A stretch of DNA of 64,000 bases from Agaricicola taiwanensis (GCF_014635245.1 NZ_BMCP01000002.1:124001-188000); one strand, 5' to 3'. Shown: positions 7,638-17,234, counted from the first letter of the stretch. Notes: generated from the letters alone by a model not told the origin. Numbers and translations: made by a program.

Positions 7638-10337
7638 ATGGACGATCTTCTGCGTGAGTTTTTGACCGAGACCAATGAGAGTCTCGATGTTGTCGACGTT
7701 GAACTGGTAAAGTTCGAACAGGATCCAAATAATGCAAAGATCCTCGACAACGTTTTCCGCCTCGTACACACCATCAAGGGGACGTGCGGCTTCTTAGGTC
7801 TTCCACGGCTTGAAGCCTTGGCGCATGCCGGCGAAACGCTGATGGGCCGGTTCCGCGACGGTGTTCCGGTGACCGGCGAAGCCGTGACGGTGATCCTTTC
7901 CAGTATTGACCGGATCAAGGCAATTCTTGGCGAGCTCGACCGCACGGGTGAGGAGCCGGTCGGCAACGACCGCGACCTGATCGAGGTGCTGGAAGAGATG
8001 TCGCTGGCGAGTGGCGTCAAGGCCGCCGCCAAGAACATTCCGGTGCCGTCATCTGAGGCCGAACCGCAGCCTGCCGTGGTCCCCGAGACGGCGGGCGAGC
8101 TGACCTATCAGGTTCTGGAGCGTGAGCTACGCCCAGGCGAGGTGTCCCTGGACGAATTGGAGCGGGCCTTCCGCGAGACCGAGATTGAGCCCGTCGAAGC
8201 GGCTCCGGTGGTGGAGGAAAAGGCGCCGGCCATAAAGGTGCCGATGGTGCGCGCTTCGGCGGCAGAGGCCGAGCCGAAGGCAGAGGTTGCCGCTGCCAAC
8301 TCCACCATCCGCGTCAGCGTCGATACGCTGGAGCACATGATGACCATGGTTTCGGAACTGGTGCTGACACGCAACCAGCTCCTGGAGATCGTGCGCCATC
8401 ACGAAGACAGCGAATTCAAGGTGCCGCTGCAGCGTCTGTCCAATGTGACGGCCGAGCTGCAGGAAGGCGTCATGAAGACGCGCATGCAGCCGATCGGCAA
8501 CGCCTGGCAGAAGCTGCCGCGCATCGTGCGCGATCTGTCGGCCGAACTGCAGAAGCCGATTGATCTGGAAATGTCCGGTGCGGAAACCGAGCTGGACCGC
8601 CAGGTGCTCGATTTCATCAAGGATCCGCTGACGCATATGGTCCGCAACTCGGCGGACCACGGGCTGGAAAGTCCCGTCGAGCGCCTTGCCATCGGCAAGC
8701 CCGAACGTGGCCTCATCAAGCTCTCGGCCTACCATGAGGGCGGCCAGATCCTGATCGAGATCTCGGACGACGGCCGCGGCCTCAATCTGGGCAAGATCAA
8801 GAGAAAGGCGCTGGAGAGCGGCGTTACAACGGAAGCTGAACTGGAAAAGCTCAGCGACCAGCAGATCTACAAGTTCATTTTCGCGCCGGGCTTCTCGACG
8901 GCCGCGGAGGTGACCAGCGTCTCCGGCCGCGGCGTCGGCATGGACGTCGTCCGCAACAACATCGAGCTGATCGGCGGCACCATCGACCTGAAGACGGCGT
9001 CCGGCGAGGGCACCACCTTCACCATCAAGATCCCGCTGACGCTTGCGATCGTTCCGGCTCTTATCGTGGAAGCGGCCGGCGATCGCTATGCCATCCCGCA
9101 GCTTGCGGTGGTGGAGTTGGTGCGGGTGCAGGCGAATTCCGAGCATCGCATCGAGCTGATCAAGAACACGCCGGTTCTGCGGCTGCGCAACAAGCTGCTG
9201 CCGCTGGTGCATCTGTCCAACCTGCTTGGCCGAGGCGAGACCTCGGACATGACCGCGCAGACCGGTTTCATCGTGGTCACGCAGATCGGCGGCCTCAACT
9301 TCGGCATCGTGGTCGACGGCGTCTTCCACACCGAGGAAATCGTGGTGAAGCCCATGGCATCGCGCCTGCGGCACATCACCATGTTCTCCGGCACGACGAT
9401 CCTGGGCGATGGATCGGTGATCCTCATCATCGATCCCAATGGCGTCGCCAGCGCGGTCGGCAGCAATGTGGACCTTGCGCGCGACGACAGCGCCGAGCGC
9501 CAGGCTGCGGCGGCTGTGTCCAGTGCCATGACCTCGCTCCTGCTGTTCCGCGCCGGTGGTGACGCGCCGAAGGCCGTGCCACTGTCGCTGATCACACGCC
9601 TCGAAGAAATCGACGTTTCCACCATTGAGCGCTCCAGCGGCCGCAGCATGGTGCAGTATCGCGGCCGCCTTATGCAGCTCGTGTCTGTGTCGCCCGAAAC
9701 GGAAGAGCGCACCGAGGGAATGCAGCCGCTCCTGGTCTTCTCGGAGGGCGAGCGCTCCATCGGCCTCCTCGTCGATGAGATCGTCGACATCGTCGAAGAC
9801 CGCATGGACATCGACGTTGCCGCTGAAGCCCGCGGGGTCGTCGGCAGCGCCATCGTCAAGGGCAAGGCCACCGAGGTCATCGACGTGAGCTATTACCTCA
9901 CGCAGGTCTTCGAGGATTGGCTGCACCGCAAGGAACTCGATGTCGGGGCACCCACACGCAAGCAGCTCCTTTTCGTGGATGACAGTGCGTTCTTCCGCAA
10001 CATGCTGACACCTGTGCTGAAGGCAGCAGGTTTCGAAGTGGTCTCGGCGGAAAGCGCCAGCAACGGTCTGGCGCTGGTCAAGAGCGGACACCGCTTCGAC
10101 ATCATCGTCTCCGACATCGAAATGCCTGAGATGGACGGGTTCGCGTTCGCCGAGACGCTGCGGCAGACGGATGAGGCGCGCGATACACCGATCATCGCGC
10201 TGTCGTCGCTGGTATCGCCCGCCGCCATGGAGCGCGGACGTGCCGCCGGTTTCCATGACTATGTGGCCAAGTTCGACCGACCAGGGCTGCTCGCGGCGCT
10301 GAAGGACAAGACAAACGAAATGAGGAACGTGGCATGA
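7638..10337 (+). CDS. cheA: Chemotaxis histidine kinase CheA with second CheW-like and receiver domains
   Basis: Central kinase of chemotaxis. In this 899-residue protein, domains run: Hpt (His44 in RLVHTIKGTCGFLG), a linker, the dimerisation helices, and the HATPase (N box HMVRNSADHGLE, ISDDGRGL, SGRGVGMDVV). A CheW-like coupling domain follows, then a second CheW-like domain (SLLLFRAGGDAPKAVPL, LLVDEIVDIVED). A C-terminal receiver (about 775-899, Asp826 in VSDIEMPEMDGF) ends it. A classic CheA is about 650 residues; the extra domains are common in Alphaproteobacteria. The start is ATG 7638 (MDDLLREF), with an alternative two codons upstream. The stop overlaps cheW by four bases. Confidence 0.94.
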   Translation: MDDLLREFLTETNESLDVVDVELVKFEQDPNNAKILDNVFRLVHTIKGTCGFLGLPRLEALAHAGETLMGRFRDGVPVTGEAVTVILSSIDRIKAILGELDRTGEEPVGNDRDLIEVLEEMSLASGVKAAAKNIPVPSSEAEPQPAVVPETAGELTYQVLERELRPGEVSLDELERAFRETEIEPVEAAPVVEEKAPAIKVPMVRASAAEAEPKAEVAAANSTIRVSVDTLEHMMTMVSELVLTRNQLLEIVRHHEDSEFKVPLQRLSNVTAELQEGVMKTRMQPIGNAWQKLPRIVRDLSAELQKPIDLEMSGAETELDRQVLDFIKDPLTHMVRNSADHGLESPVERLAIGKPERGLIKLSAYHEGGQILIEISDDGRGLNLGKIKRKALESGVTTEAELEKLSDQQIYKFIFAPGFSTAAEVTSVSGRGVGMDVVRNNIELIGGTIDLKTASGEGTTFTIKIPLTLAIVPALIVEAAGDRYAIPQLAVVELVRVQANSEHRIELIKNTPVLRLRNKLLPLVHLSNLLGRGETSDMTAQTGFIVVTQIGGLNFGIVVDGVFHTEEIVVKPMASRLRHITMFSGTTILGDGSVILIIDPNGVASAVGSNVDLARDDSAERQAAAAVSSAMTSLLLFRAGGDAPKAVPLSLITRLEEIDVSTIERSSGRSMVQYRGRLMQLVSVSPETEERTEGMQPLLVFSEGERSIGLLVDEIVDIVEDRMDIDVAAEARGVVGSAIVKGKATEVIDVSYYLTQVFEDWLHRKELDVGAPTRKQLLFVDDSAFFRNMLTPVLKAAGFEVVSAESASNGLALVKSGHRFDIIVSDIEMPEMDGFAFAETLRQTDEARDTPIIALSSLVSPAAMERGRAAGFHDYVAKFDRPGLLAALKDKTNEMRNVA

Positions 10338-10789
10338 GCGGGCAGGAACTCGAAGTCGATTTCGTGACCGTCATGATCGGTGATCAGCTGTTCGGGCTGC
10401 CCATCGGCCGGGTCCATGATGTTTTCGTGCCGGAGCGCCTGACGCGGGTGCCACTGGCGGCGCCGGAAGTTTCCGGAGTTCTCAACCTGCGCGGGCGGAT
10501 CGTAACGGCGCTCGATATGCGGACCGTGCTCGGCCTGCCTCCGCGCGAGGACGGGGCACCGCTGATGGCGGTCGGCATCGAAGCCAAGGGTGAGGCATTC
10601 GGCCTCCTCATCGACAGCGTCGGAGAGGTGACAAAGCTGTCGATGTCGGAGATGGAAGCCGCCCCGGCCAATCTGGACACGCGCTGGGCGCGTGTCGCGG
10701 ATGGTGTCTACCGCCTCGACGGCCGCCTGCTGGTCATCCTGAATGTCGATCAAGTGCTTGGAACTGAACAAGAACTTGCAGCGGCTTGA
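10334..10789 (+). CDS. cheW: Chemotaxis coupling protein CheW
   Basis: Adaptor that links chemoreceptors to CheA at the cytoplasmic signalling array. The 151-residue protein is a single CheW/SH3-like domain: VTVMIGDQLFGLPIGRVHDVF, VSGVLNLRGRIVTALDMR, GLLIDSVGEV and LDGRLLVILNVDQVL are all family hallmarks. Its ATG overlaps the cheA stop (ATGA), implying translational coupling and fixed stoichiometry with CheA. Confidence 0.95.
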   Translation: MSGQELEVDFVTVMIGDQLFGLPIGRVHDVFVPERLTRVPLAAPEVSGVLNLRGRIVTALDMRTVLGLPPREDGAPLMAVGIEAKGEAFGLLIDSVGEVTKLSMSEMEAAPANLDTRWARVADGVYRLDGRLLVILNVDQVLGTEQELAAA

Positions 10790-10818
10790 GGGCTGCTCAC
10801 AGGGTTTGAGGAACCGTT

Positions 10819-11184
10819 ATGAAACACTGCCTCGTGGTGGACGATTCAAGCGTCATCCGTAAGGTTGCGCGCCGCATCCTGGAAGGCTTCGGCTTTCAGG
10901 TCGGCGAGGCAGGAGACGGCCGTCAGGCGCTCGACATATGCCTTCAGGCGATGCCGGATGCGATCCTGCTGGACTGGAACATGCCCGTCATGGATGGCTT
11001 CGAATTCCTGACGCAGCTGCGCCAGGTCCCTGACGGGGACAAGCCGAAGGTGGTGTTCTGCACCACGGAAAATGATGTGGCGCACATCGCCCGTGCCCTT
11101 CGCGCCGGCGCCAACGAATACATCATGAAGCCCTTCGACAAGGACATCGTGGAAGCGAAGTTCCAGGAAGTCGGCCTGATTTAA
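10819..11184 (+). CDS. cheY: CheY-type single-domain response regulator
   Basis: A stand-alone 121-residue receiver. Acidic pocket VVDDSS, phospho-acceptor Asp in LLDWNMPVMDGFE, switch Thr in VFCTTEND and Lys in IMKPFD are all present. In chemotaxis operons this protein, phosphorylated by CheA, binds the flagellar motor switch (FliM, FliN) to change rotation. It sits 29 bases after cheW and before cheB, within the same transcription unit. Confidence 0.93.
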   Translation: MKHCLVVDDSSVIRKVARRILEGFGFQVGEAGDGRQALDICLQAMPDAILLDWNMPVMDGFEFLTQLRQVPDGDKPKVVFCTTENDVAHIARALRAGANEYIMKPFDKDIVEAKFQEVGLI

Positions 11185-11209
11185 TTTCTGCAGCGCTTGA
11201 GGCGTGAGC

Positions 11210-12358
11210 ATGTCAATCCAAAGAGCTGATGCGCATGCTCCGCAGACCGCGGCGGATACGGCGTCGGAAACGGGCGCGGCCGTCCGCGCAATGATCGTCG
11301 ATGACTCCACCGTCGTGCGCACGCAGTTGCGGCGCTGGATGACGGAGGCTGGCATCGAGGTGGTCTCGAGCGCCCGGACAGGCCGTCAGGCTGTCGATGA
11401 CGTCAAGCGTGTCGCGCCTGACGTCATCCTCCTCGACATCGAAATGCCCGACATGACCGGCCTGGAAGCGCTGCCGCTGCTGCTTGAGGCAAAGCCCGGC
11501 ATTTCGATCATCATGGTCTCGTCCCTGACCCGCCGGAACGCCGAGATCTCGATCCGCTGTCTTTCCAAAGGCGCCGCCGACTGCATTCCGAAGCCGAATA
11601 TGACGCAGGGTCCAGACGCGCTGAGCGATTTCAAGCGGGATCTGATCGACAAGGTGAAGGTGCTCGGCACTCGTCGCGCGCCCAAGCGCGGCGCGCCGGA
11701 GTTTGGCCGCACCGCATTGCGCCAACTCCTGACGCCGAGCGTCTCGCCGGCACTGCGGCCCTTCAGCCGCACGCGTCCCAAGGTTCTGGCGATCGGCTCT
11801 TCGACCGGCGGCCCCCAGGCGCTGGCGGAAGTGTTCCGGAGCATGAAGCATCGCCCGCTGAACGTGCCGGTCTTCATCACCCAGCACATGCCGCCCAACT
11901 TCACCGCGGTGCTGGCGGAACATCTGAACGCGGCGTCGGGCTTTCCGGCTCAGGAGGGCGCCAATGGCGTCCATGCCCGTCCGGGGCACATCTATGTCGC
12001 GCCCGGCGGCCATCATATGCTGGTGACGGGTACGGCCGCGGAACCTGTGATCCGGATCACGGACGAGCCTCCGGTCAACTACTGCCGCCCTGCGGTCGAC
12101 CCGCTGTTCGCTTCACTTTCGGCGATCTACGGCCCCGCCGTACTGGGTGTCGTGCTGACCGGTATGGGCCAGGACGGCGCCCGGGGCGCCCTCGACATCG
12201 CACAGGGTGGAGGCTCCATCATCGCCCAGGATGAGGCCACGAGCGTGGTCTGGGGAATGCCGGGCCACACCGTGAAGCTAGGCGCCTGCGCGGCGGTCCT
12301 GCCGCTCAGCGAGATTGCACCCAAGATACTGTCCACCTTAGCCGGGAGTGCGTCATGA
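11210..12358 (+). CDS. cheB: Chemoreceptor glutamate methylesterase CheB
   Basis: Removes methyl groups from chemoreceptors (and deamidates glutamines) for adaptation; activated by CheA phosphorylation. The 382-residue protein has an N-terminal receiver (IVDDSTVVR, LLDIEMPDMTGLEA) and a C-terminal methylesterase with the Ser-His-Asp triad in GSSTGGPQAL, FITQHMPPNF and TGMGQDGARGA. ATG 11210 is chosen over GTG 11204 because TGAGG at 11198-11202 is better spaced from it. The stop overlaps cheR by four bases. Confidence 0.94.
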   Translation: MSIQRADAHAPQTAADTASETGAAVRAMIVDDSTVVRTQLRRWMTEAGIEVVSSARTGRQAVDDVKRVAPDVILLDIEMPDMTGLEALPLLLEAKPGISIIMVSSLTRRNAEISIRCLSKGAADCIPKPNMTQGPDALSDFKRDLIDKVKVLGTRRAPKRGAPEFGRTALRQLLTPSVSPALRPFSRTRPKVLAIGSSTGGPQALAEVFRSMKHRPLNVPVFITQHMPPNFTAVLAEHLNAASGFPAQEGANGVHARPGHIYVAPGGHHMLVTGTAAEPVIRITDEPPVNYCRPAVDPLFASLSAIYGPAVLGVVLTGMGQDGARGALDIAQGGGSIIAQDEATSVVWGMPGHTVKLGACAAVLPLSEIAPKILSTLAGSAS

Positions 12359-13206
12359 TTGACGCCGATTTCGAATTTCTGACCCGTTTCCTCCACGAGC
12401 GCTCGGGCATCGCGCTGTCGAAGGACAAGGCCTATCTGGTGGAAAGCCGGCTTCTGCCGCTGGTGCGCAGCCATAAGTTCGCCGATCTGGGGGAACTGAT
12501 CGGGCGTCTCCGCTTTGGCAGCGATGCCGTGCTCGCAGAGGAGGTCATCGATGCGATGACCACCAACGAGACCTTCTTCTTCCGCGACAAGGTGCCCTTC
12601 GACCGCTTCACGGAGGTGATGCTGCCGCAGCTGATCAAGGCCCGCGCCACCGAACGCCGTCTGCGCATCTGGTGCGCGGCCTGCTCGACCGGTCAGGAGC
12701 CCTATTCGCTGGCGATGCTTCTGAAGGAACGTGCGGCACAGCTGCCAGGCTGGAAGATCGAGATCGTCGCCACGGATCTTTCACCGACGGTGATCGACCG
12801 GGCGAGGGCAGGGGTCTACACCCAGTTTGAGGTGCAGCGCGGCCTGCCGATCCAGCTGCTCCTGAAGTATTTCGAACAGAAGGGCGAGAAGTGGGAGATA
12901 TCGCCGGTCTTGAAGCCCATGGTGCAGTTCCGCACGCTCAATCTGCTGCGCGACTTCTCGTCGCTCGGCCGCTTCGACATCGTCTTCTGCCGCAACGTTC
13001 TGATCTATTTCGATGAACGCACGCGCGGTGACATCATGGAACGTATCGCACGCCTCATGGCGCCGGATGGCTACCTGACGCTGGGAGCAGCGGAGACGGT
13101 GATCGGGCTGACCAATGCCTTCGCCGGGCACAGCGAGCATCGCGGGCTCTATCAGCCCAGTCGCAGCGTCTCCCCTCAGCCGGTGCTCGCCCGGATCGCC
13201 GGCTGA
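12355..13206 (+). CDS. cheR: Chemoreceptor glutamate methyltransferase CheR
   Basis: SAM-dependent methyltransferase that methylates receptor glutamates, opposing CheB. The 283-residue protein has the N-terminal helical domain (FLTRFLHERSGIAL, TTNETFFFRD) and the SAM-binding core (IWCAACSTGQEPYSLAM, IVFCRNVLIYFD). It is the last gene of the chemotaxis operon, overlapping cheB by four bases and ending just before a strong bidirectional terminator. Confidence 0.94.
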   Translation: MIDADFEFLTRFLHERSGIALSKDKAYLVESRLLPLVRSHKFADLGELIGRLRFGSDAVLAEEVIDAMTTNETFFFRDKVPFDRFTEVMLPQLIKARATERRLRIWCAACSTGQEPYSLAMLLKERAAQLPGWKIEIVATDLSPTVIDRARAGVYTQFEVQRGLPIQLLLKYFEQKGEKWEISPVLKPMVQFRTLNLLRDFSSLGRFDIVFCRNVLIYFDERTRGDIMERIARLMAPDGYLTLGAAETVIGLTNAFAGHSEHRGLYQPSRSVSPQPVLARIAG

Positions 13207-13234
13207 GTCATCGCTTCGGCGTCAGGCGCCGGAC

Positions 13235-13270
13235 AACAAAAAACCCGCTCCGAAGAGCGGGTTTTTTGTT
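13235..13270. terminator. Bidirectional intrinsic terminator between cheR and ctrA
   Basis: Perfect 16-bp inverted repeat (AACAAAAAACCCGCTC / GAGCGGGTTTTTTGTT) with a CGAA tetraloop. The A-tract on one side and T-tract on the other let it stop transcription from both the chemotaxis operon (plus) and ctrA (minus), whose stop codons lie 29 bases before and 16 bases after it. Confidence 0.93.
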
Positions 13271-13285
13271 TGATACGGACCAGTC

Positions 13286-13993
13286 TCAGGCGCTGGCGCG
13301 CATGGGCGCCTCGTCTTCAGCCGGCTCGCGCAGCACATAGCCGCGACCCCAGACGGTTTCGATGTAGTTCTTGCCGTCGGTGGCATTGGCGAGCTTCTTG
13401 CGCAGCTTGCAGATGAAAACGTCGATGATCTTGAGTTCGGGCTCGTCCATGCCGCCGTAGAGATGATTGAGGAACATCTCCTTGGTGAGGGTGGTGCCCT
13501 TGCGGAGCGCCAGAAGCTCCAGCATCTGGTATTCCTTGCCCGTCAGATGCACGCGCTGACCGCCGACTTCGACCGTCTTGGTGTCGAGATTGACGATGAG
13601 ATCGCCGGTGGCGATGACCGACTGGGCATGGCCCTTGGAGCGGCGCACGATGGCGTGGATGCGGGCGACCAGCTCGTCCTTGTGGAAGGGCTTGGTCATG
13701 TAATCGTCGGCACCAAAGCCGAGACCGCGTACCTTATCCTCGATGCCGGCGAGACCCGAAAGGATCAGGATCGGCGTCTTGACCTTGGCAACCCGGAGGG
13801 AGCGCAGCACTTCATAGCCGCTCATATCGGGCAGGTTCAGATCCAGAAGGATGATGTCGTAGTCGTACAGCTTACCGAGATCCACGCCCTCCTCTCCGAG
13901 GTCGGTCGTGTAGACGTTGAAACTCTCGGACTTGAGCATCAGTTCGATGCTCTGCGCGGTCGCGCTGTCGTCCTCGATCAGAAGAACGCGCAT
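13286..13993 (-). CDS. ctrA: Cell cycle master response regulator CtrA
   Basis: OmpR-family regulator controlling flagellar, chemotaxis, division and methylation genes across Alphaproteobacteria. The 235-residue protein has a receiver ([19 protein letters not shown], phospho-acceptor Asp51 in [13 protein letters not shown], Lys in [10 protein letters not shown]) and a winged-helix DNA-binding domain ([40 protein letters not shown]), very close to Caulobacter CtrA. ATG 13993 (MRVLL) is the conserved start; the open frame upstream is not conserved. The gene is divergent from fliI across an AT-rich control region and shares a terminator with the chemotaxis operon. Confidence 0.96.
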   Translation of the reverse strand: MRVLLIEDDSATAQSIELMLKSESFNVYTTDLGEEGVDLGKLYDYDIILLDLNLPDMSGYEVLRSLRVAKVKTPILILSGLAGIEDKVRGLGFGADDYMTKPFHKDELVARIHAIVRRSKGHAQSVIATGDLIVNLDTKTVEVGGQRVHLTGKEYQMLELLALRKGTTLTKEMFLNHLYGGMDEPELKIIDVFICKLRKKLANATDGKNYIETVWGRGYVLREPAEDEAPMRASA

Positions 13994-14342
13994 ATCAATC
14001 CCCAACCATCGCGCCACGCCCCGCAAACGTTAGGATGCGTCGCTGGCATCATGTGTGCTGCCTTGATTCGCGATCCTAATGTCCAAATGGTTAACAAACT
14101 CTAATTCGGACAGGCAAGCGATAAGGCAACGTTAAATTCGAGTTCCACTAAATTATTGAGTCTCAAGGTGATTCTGTTGAAAACGTATTTAACGTTTTGC
14201 TTTAACAAAATCTTGCAATCGACTCGTGGGACCCAGCTTGGTCTCATTGGCGCCGAAAAGGTTTCCCGCCTCTTAAGTGCCTGGGGTTGATCATTAACGT
14301 AGGGCGTAAACGAAAGGTTACGATGGCGCTGATTCTGGAAAA
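13994..14342. promoter_or_regulatory. ctrA-fliI divergent control region with GANTC and TTAA sites
   Basis: A 349-base gene-free stretch, distinctly AT-rich for this window. It contains five GANTC sites (starting at 14065, 14158, 14170, 14221 and 14331), the target of CcrM methyltransferase. It also has six TTAA half-sites (14091, 14132, 14189, 14202, 14273, 14294). Two spans fit the CtrA consensus TTAA-N7-TTAA with one mismatch: 14121-14135 (ATAA-N7-TTAA) and 14178-14192 (TGAA-N7-TTAA). CtrA autoregulation and methylation control of ctrA are known in Caulobacter; their use here is inferred. Confidence 0.6.
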
Positions 14343-15674
14343 ATGCCCGTGAAAAGTCTCATCGAAAACCTGCGAAACGTTCCGGACCGCGAGATTTTCG
14401 GCCGGGTGGTCGCCGTCAAGGGTCTCTTGGTGGAAGTGGCCGGTCCGATCGGTCGGATGGCGGTTGGCGGACGCATCGATATCGAGGGTGCCGGCCAAAA
14501 GTTTATTCCTTGCGAAGTGATCGGGTTCAGCGGGGAAAAGGCGCTTGTGATGCCTTTCGGCACCCTGGACGGCGTGCGTCGTGGCTGCCGGGCGATCGTC
14601 GGCGCCTCCATCAGCGGTGTGCGACCGTCTGACGCATGGCGAGGCAGGGTCATCAACGCGCTGGGTCAGCCGATCGATGGCAAGGGACCGCTTCCCTCAG
14701 GCGCGCAACTCTACCCCTACCGGGCGTCGCCGCCACCGGCCCATTCGCGCAAGAGGGTGGGCGAGCCGCTCGATGTGGGCGTGCGTGTGATGAACACTTT
14801 CATCACCTGCTGCCGCGGACAGAGGCTTGGCATCTTTGCCGGTTCCGGGGTCGGCAAATCAGTGCTGCTCGCCATGCTTGCCCGCAACACCGAAAGTGCG
14901 GTCTCCGTGATCGGCCTGATCGGTGAGCGCGGGCGTGAGGTGCAGGAGTTCCTGCAGGACGACCTCGGAGAGGAGGGCCTGAAAAACGCGGTCGTGGTGG
15001 TGGCGACTTCCGACGAGCCTGCCCTGATGCGGCGCCAGGCGGCCTATCTCACTCTGACGCTGTCGGAATATTTCCGCGACCAGGGCCAGGACGTCCTGTG
15101 CCTGATGGACAGCGTCACGCGTTTCGCCATGGCCCAGCGCGACATCGGCCTTTCCGCCGGCGAACCGCCAACCGCGAAGGGTTATACGCCGACAGTCTTT
15201 TCCGAACTGCCAAAACTCCTGGAGCGTGCCGGACCCGGTCTGGGCGAGGGGGCGATCACGGCCATCTTCACGGTGCTGGTGGAAGGCGACGACACCAACG
15301 AACCCGTGGCGGATACGGTGCGCGGAATCCTTGACGGCCATATCGTGATGCAGCGCTCGATTGCCGAGCGCGGGCGTTACCCGGCCATCAATGTGCTGAA
15401 ATCGGTGTCGCGCACCATGCCCAAGTCCATCCATCCGGACTATGTGGGCACCGTTGCGCGGGCGCGGCAGATATTGGCAACCTATGCGGATATGGAAGAG
15501 CTCATTCGCCTCGGCGCCTATCGGGCGGGTTCAAGCCCGGAAGTGGACGAGGCGATCCGCCTGAACGAGCCGCTGGAGGCCTTTCTGAAACAGGGAAAAG
15601 CCGACGCTACCCCCTTGATGGAAGGTTATGAGTGGCTGGCTCGGATTCTCGCGGATTCGGAAACCGATCGCTAA
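14343..15674 (+). CDS. fliI: Flagellar export ATPase FliI
   Basis: Hexameric ATPase that energises the flagellar type III export gate on the cytoplasmic side. The 443-residue protein is F1-beta-like: N-terminal barrel ([17 protein letters not shown]), Walker [31 protein letters not shown], Walker [19 protein letters not shown] and the ADP-contacting C-terminal helices. Length matches FliI (about 440). It is divergent from ctrA and followed 13 bases later by fliJ. Confidence 0.95.
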   Translation: MPVKSLIENLRNVPDREIFGRVVAVKGLLVEVAGPIGRMAVGGRIDIEGAGQKFIPCEVIGFSGEKALVMPFGTLDGVRRGCRAIVGASISGVRPSDAWRGRVINALGQPIDGKGPLPSGAQLYPYRASPPPAHSRKRVGEPLDVGVRVMNTFITCCRGQRLGIFAGSGVGKSVLLAMLARNTESAVSVIGLIGERGREVQEFLQDDLGEEGLKNAVVVVATSDEPALMRRQAAYLTLTLSEYFRDQGQDVLCLMDSVTRFAMAQRDIGLSAGEPPTAKGYTPTVFSELPKLLERAGPGLGEGAITAIFTVLVEGDDTNEPVADTVRGILDGHIVMQRSIAERGRYPAINVLKSVSRTMPKSIHPDYVGTVARARQILATYADMEELIRLGAYRAGSSPEVDEAIRLNEPLEAFLKQGKADATPLMEGYEWLARILADSETDR

Positions 15675-15687
15675 CTGATTACATGTA

Positions 15688-16110
15688 ATGTCCCTGATCA
15701 TGAAATCACGCGACACCCTTCTGCGCTTGAAGCGCTTCCAGGTCGACGAGAAGCGTCGGCATGTGACCCAGATCGAGTCCATGGTGGCCGAATTCCACCG
15801 GATGGCGACGGACCTCGATCGCGAGATCCAGCAGGAGCAGGAAAGGTCCGGCATCACGGATGTGGCCCACTACGCCTATCCGACCTATGCCAAGGCCGCC
15901 ATGACCCGGCGGGATAATCTGCTCCGCTCGGCCGATGAGTTGAAAGGCCAGCTGGACGCGGCGCGGGATGATCTCGCCGAAGCCTTCGAGGAGCTGAAGA
16001 AGCTGGAACTCCTCGACGAGCGGGACGCATCGCGCGAACGAGCGGAAGAAAACGCCCGCGAGCAGGCAGCCATGGACGAGATCGGCCTTCAAGGACGAGC
16101 CCGGGCCTGA
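15688..16110 (+). CDS. fliJ: Flagellar export protein FliJ
   Basis: A 140-residue, almost wholly helical coiled-coil protein (DTLLRLKRFQVDEKRRHVTQ, AEFHRMATDLDREIQQEQ) with the size and charge pattern of FliJ, the stalk-like chaperone that sits in the FliI hexamer and contacts FlhA. Sequence identity in the family is low, so the call rests on position directly after fliI plus coiled-coil character. ATG 15688 is used; ATG 15700 is an alternative and neither has a strong ribosome site. Confidence 0.85.
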   Translation: MSLIMKSRDTLLRLKRFQVDEKRRHVTQIESMVAEFHRMATDLDREIQQEQERSGITDVAHYAYPTYAKAAMTRRDNLLRSADELKGQLDAARDDLAEAFEELKKLELLDERDASRERAEENAREQAAMDEIGLQGRARA

Positions 16111-16187
16111 CAGGGCGCCGCTTCGCGCCATCATACGGCCGCAGTGACTGTCCAGCGTCCCCGATATTCAAGAGGGAGGAGGCGCGG

Positions 16188-16796
16188 GTGCCTGAGGCTC
16201 AATCCGAAGAACTCGTTTTCTATTCCGCCCCACAATCACGCTCGATCGTAATCGAGTGGATGCTGGCGGAGCTTGATGTTCCTTTCACCCGGCAGACTCT
16301 CGACCTGAGCAAGGGCGACCAGCGCAAGCCCGATTATCTCGCCGTAAACCCCATGGGCAAGGTCCCAAGCATCACCCACAAGGGGGTTGCTGTTTCGGAA
16401 GTCGCAGCGATCTGCACCTATCTCGCCGATGCTTTTCCTGAAAAAGGCCTGTCGGTCCCCATCGGTGACCCACAACGCGGCCCTTACATGAAATGGCTGT
16501 TCTTCGGTCCGGGCGCACTGGAGCCGGCGATCTCCGACAAGCTTTTCGAGCGGCCTTCGGTGCCGGACACCGCCAGCGGCTACGGCACTTATGATCGTGT
16601 CATGCACGTCCTGAGTGATGCTCTGTCGCGGCAGGATTACCTGGCGGACGGCCGCTTCACCGCCGCGGATGTGGTTATCGGTTCAACCCTCGGCTGGGGC
16701 ATGATGGTCAAGGCCGTCACGCCCACCCCGGAGATCGGGGCCTATCTGCAGCGCCTGCAGACACGTCGCGCCTTCCAGAGTGTGTTCGGCAACTAG
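16188..16796 (+). CDS. Glutathione S-transferase family protein
   Basis: A 202-residue cytosolic GST-like protein. The N-terminal thioredoxin-like domain shows [18 protein letters not shown], the cis-proline NPMGKVPSI and the glutathione-binding [13 protein letters not shown]; the helical C-terminal domain carries [14 protein letters not shown]. The start is a GTG behind a strong GGGAGGAGG ribosome site. The final codons overlap the stop of the convergent VOC gene by four bases. The substrate cannot be deduced. Confidence 0.88.
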   Translation: MPEAQSEELVFYSAPQSRSIVIEWMLAELDVPFTRQTLDLSKGDQRKPDYLAVNPMGKVPSITHKGVAVSEVAAICTYLADAFPEKGLSVPIGDPQRGPYMKWLFFGPGALEPAISDKLFERPSVPDTASGYGTYDRVMHVLSDALSRQDYLADGRFTAADVVIGSTLGWGMMVKAVTPTPEIGAYLQRLQTRRAFQSVFGN

Positions 16797-17212
16797 CTGG
16801 CACTTGCCTCATAGAGCGCGGCGAACTCGGGCGAGGGCGGGATCGGCTTGATGACGTCGATCAGAACGCCGTTGGGATCGGCCGTGATGAAGTGGCGCTG
16901 GCCGAAATCCTCGTCCCTGAGCGGCGTCAGGATCGGTAGTCCCGCCGCACGGGCGCCGGCATAGAGAGCATCGGGATCTTCCACCTCGAAATTCAGGATA
17001 AGACCTCGAACGGGAGCACGTGCTTCAATCGGCACAGTCTCATGCCGGTAATCAAGGATCGCGAGATTGACGGTCTCATCGACGCTGGAGCGGACGTGCA
17101 CGTACCATTCGCTGGTGAAGGCCGGCTGTAAACGGAAATGCCGTTGATAGAAGTTCGCCGTGCCCGCAACGTCGGCCGTCATGATGACGGGATAGTAGCT
17201 CGTGATTTTCAT
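16793..17212 (-). CDS. VOC family (glyoxalase/bleomycin resistance-like) protein
   Basis: A 139-residue protein with the paired beta-alpha-beta-beta-beta modules of the vicinal oxygen chelate fold: [39 protein letters not shown] and [22 protein letters not shown], the last ending in the usual acidic metal-ligand position. It may be a dioxygenase, lyase or resistance protein; the reaction is undetermined. Its start lies 22 bases from the nearer of two TetR-type operators, so it is probably the target of the divergent TetR regulator. Confidence 0.82.
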   Translation of the reverse strand: MKITSYYPVIMTADVAGTANFYQRHFRLQPAFTSEWYVHVRSSVDETVNLAILDYRHETVPIEARAPVRGLILNFEVEDPDALYAGARAAGLPILTPLRDEDFGQRHFITADPNGVLIDVIKPIPPSPEFAALYEASAS

Positions 17213-17234
17213 GGTTGGTCATCGCCTCCAAGTA

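Noticed and set aside
8127-10256. A roughly 700-codon open frame antisense to cheA
   Set aside because: Same reason: the plus strand is an unambiguous CheA; the shadow product is compositionally biased.
14189-14210. TTTAAC direct repeat (14188 and 14201) considered as a CtrA box
   Set aside because: The two TTAA half-sites are nine bases apart, not seven, so they do not fit TTAA-N7-TTAA.
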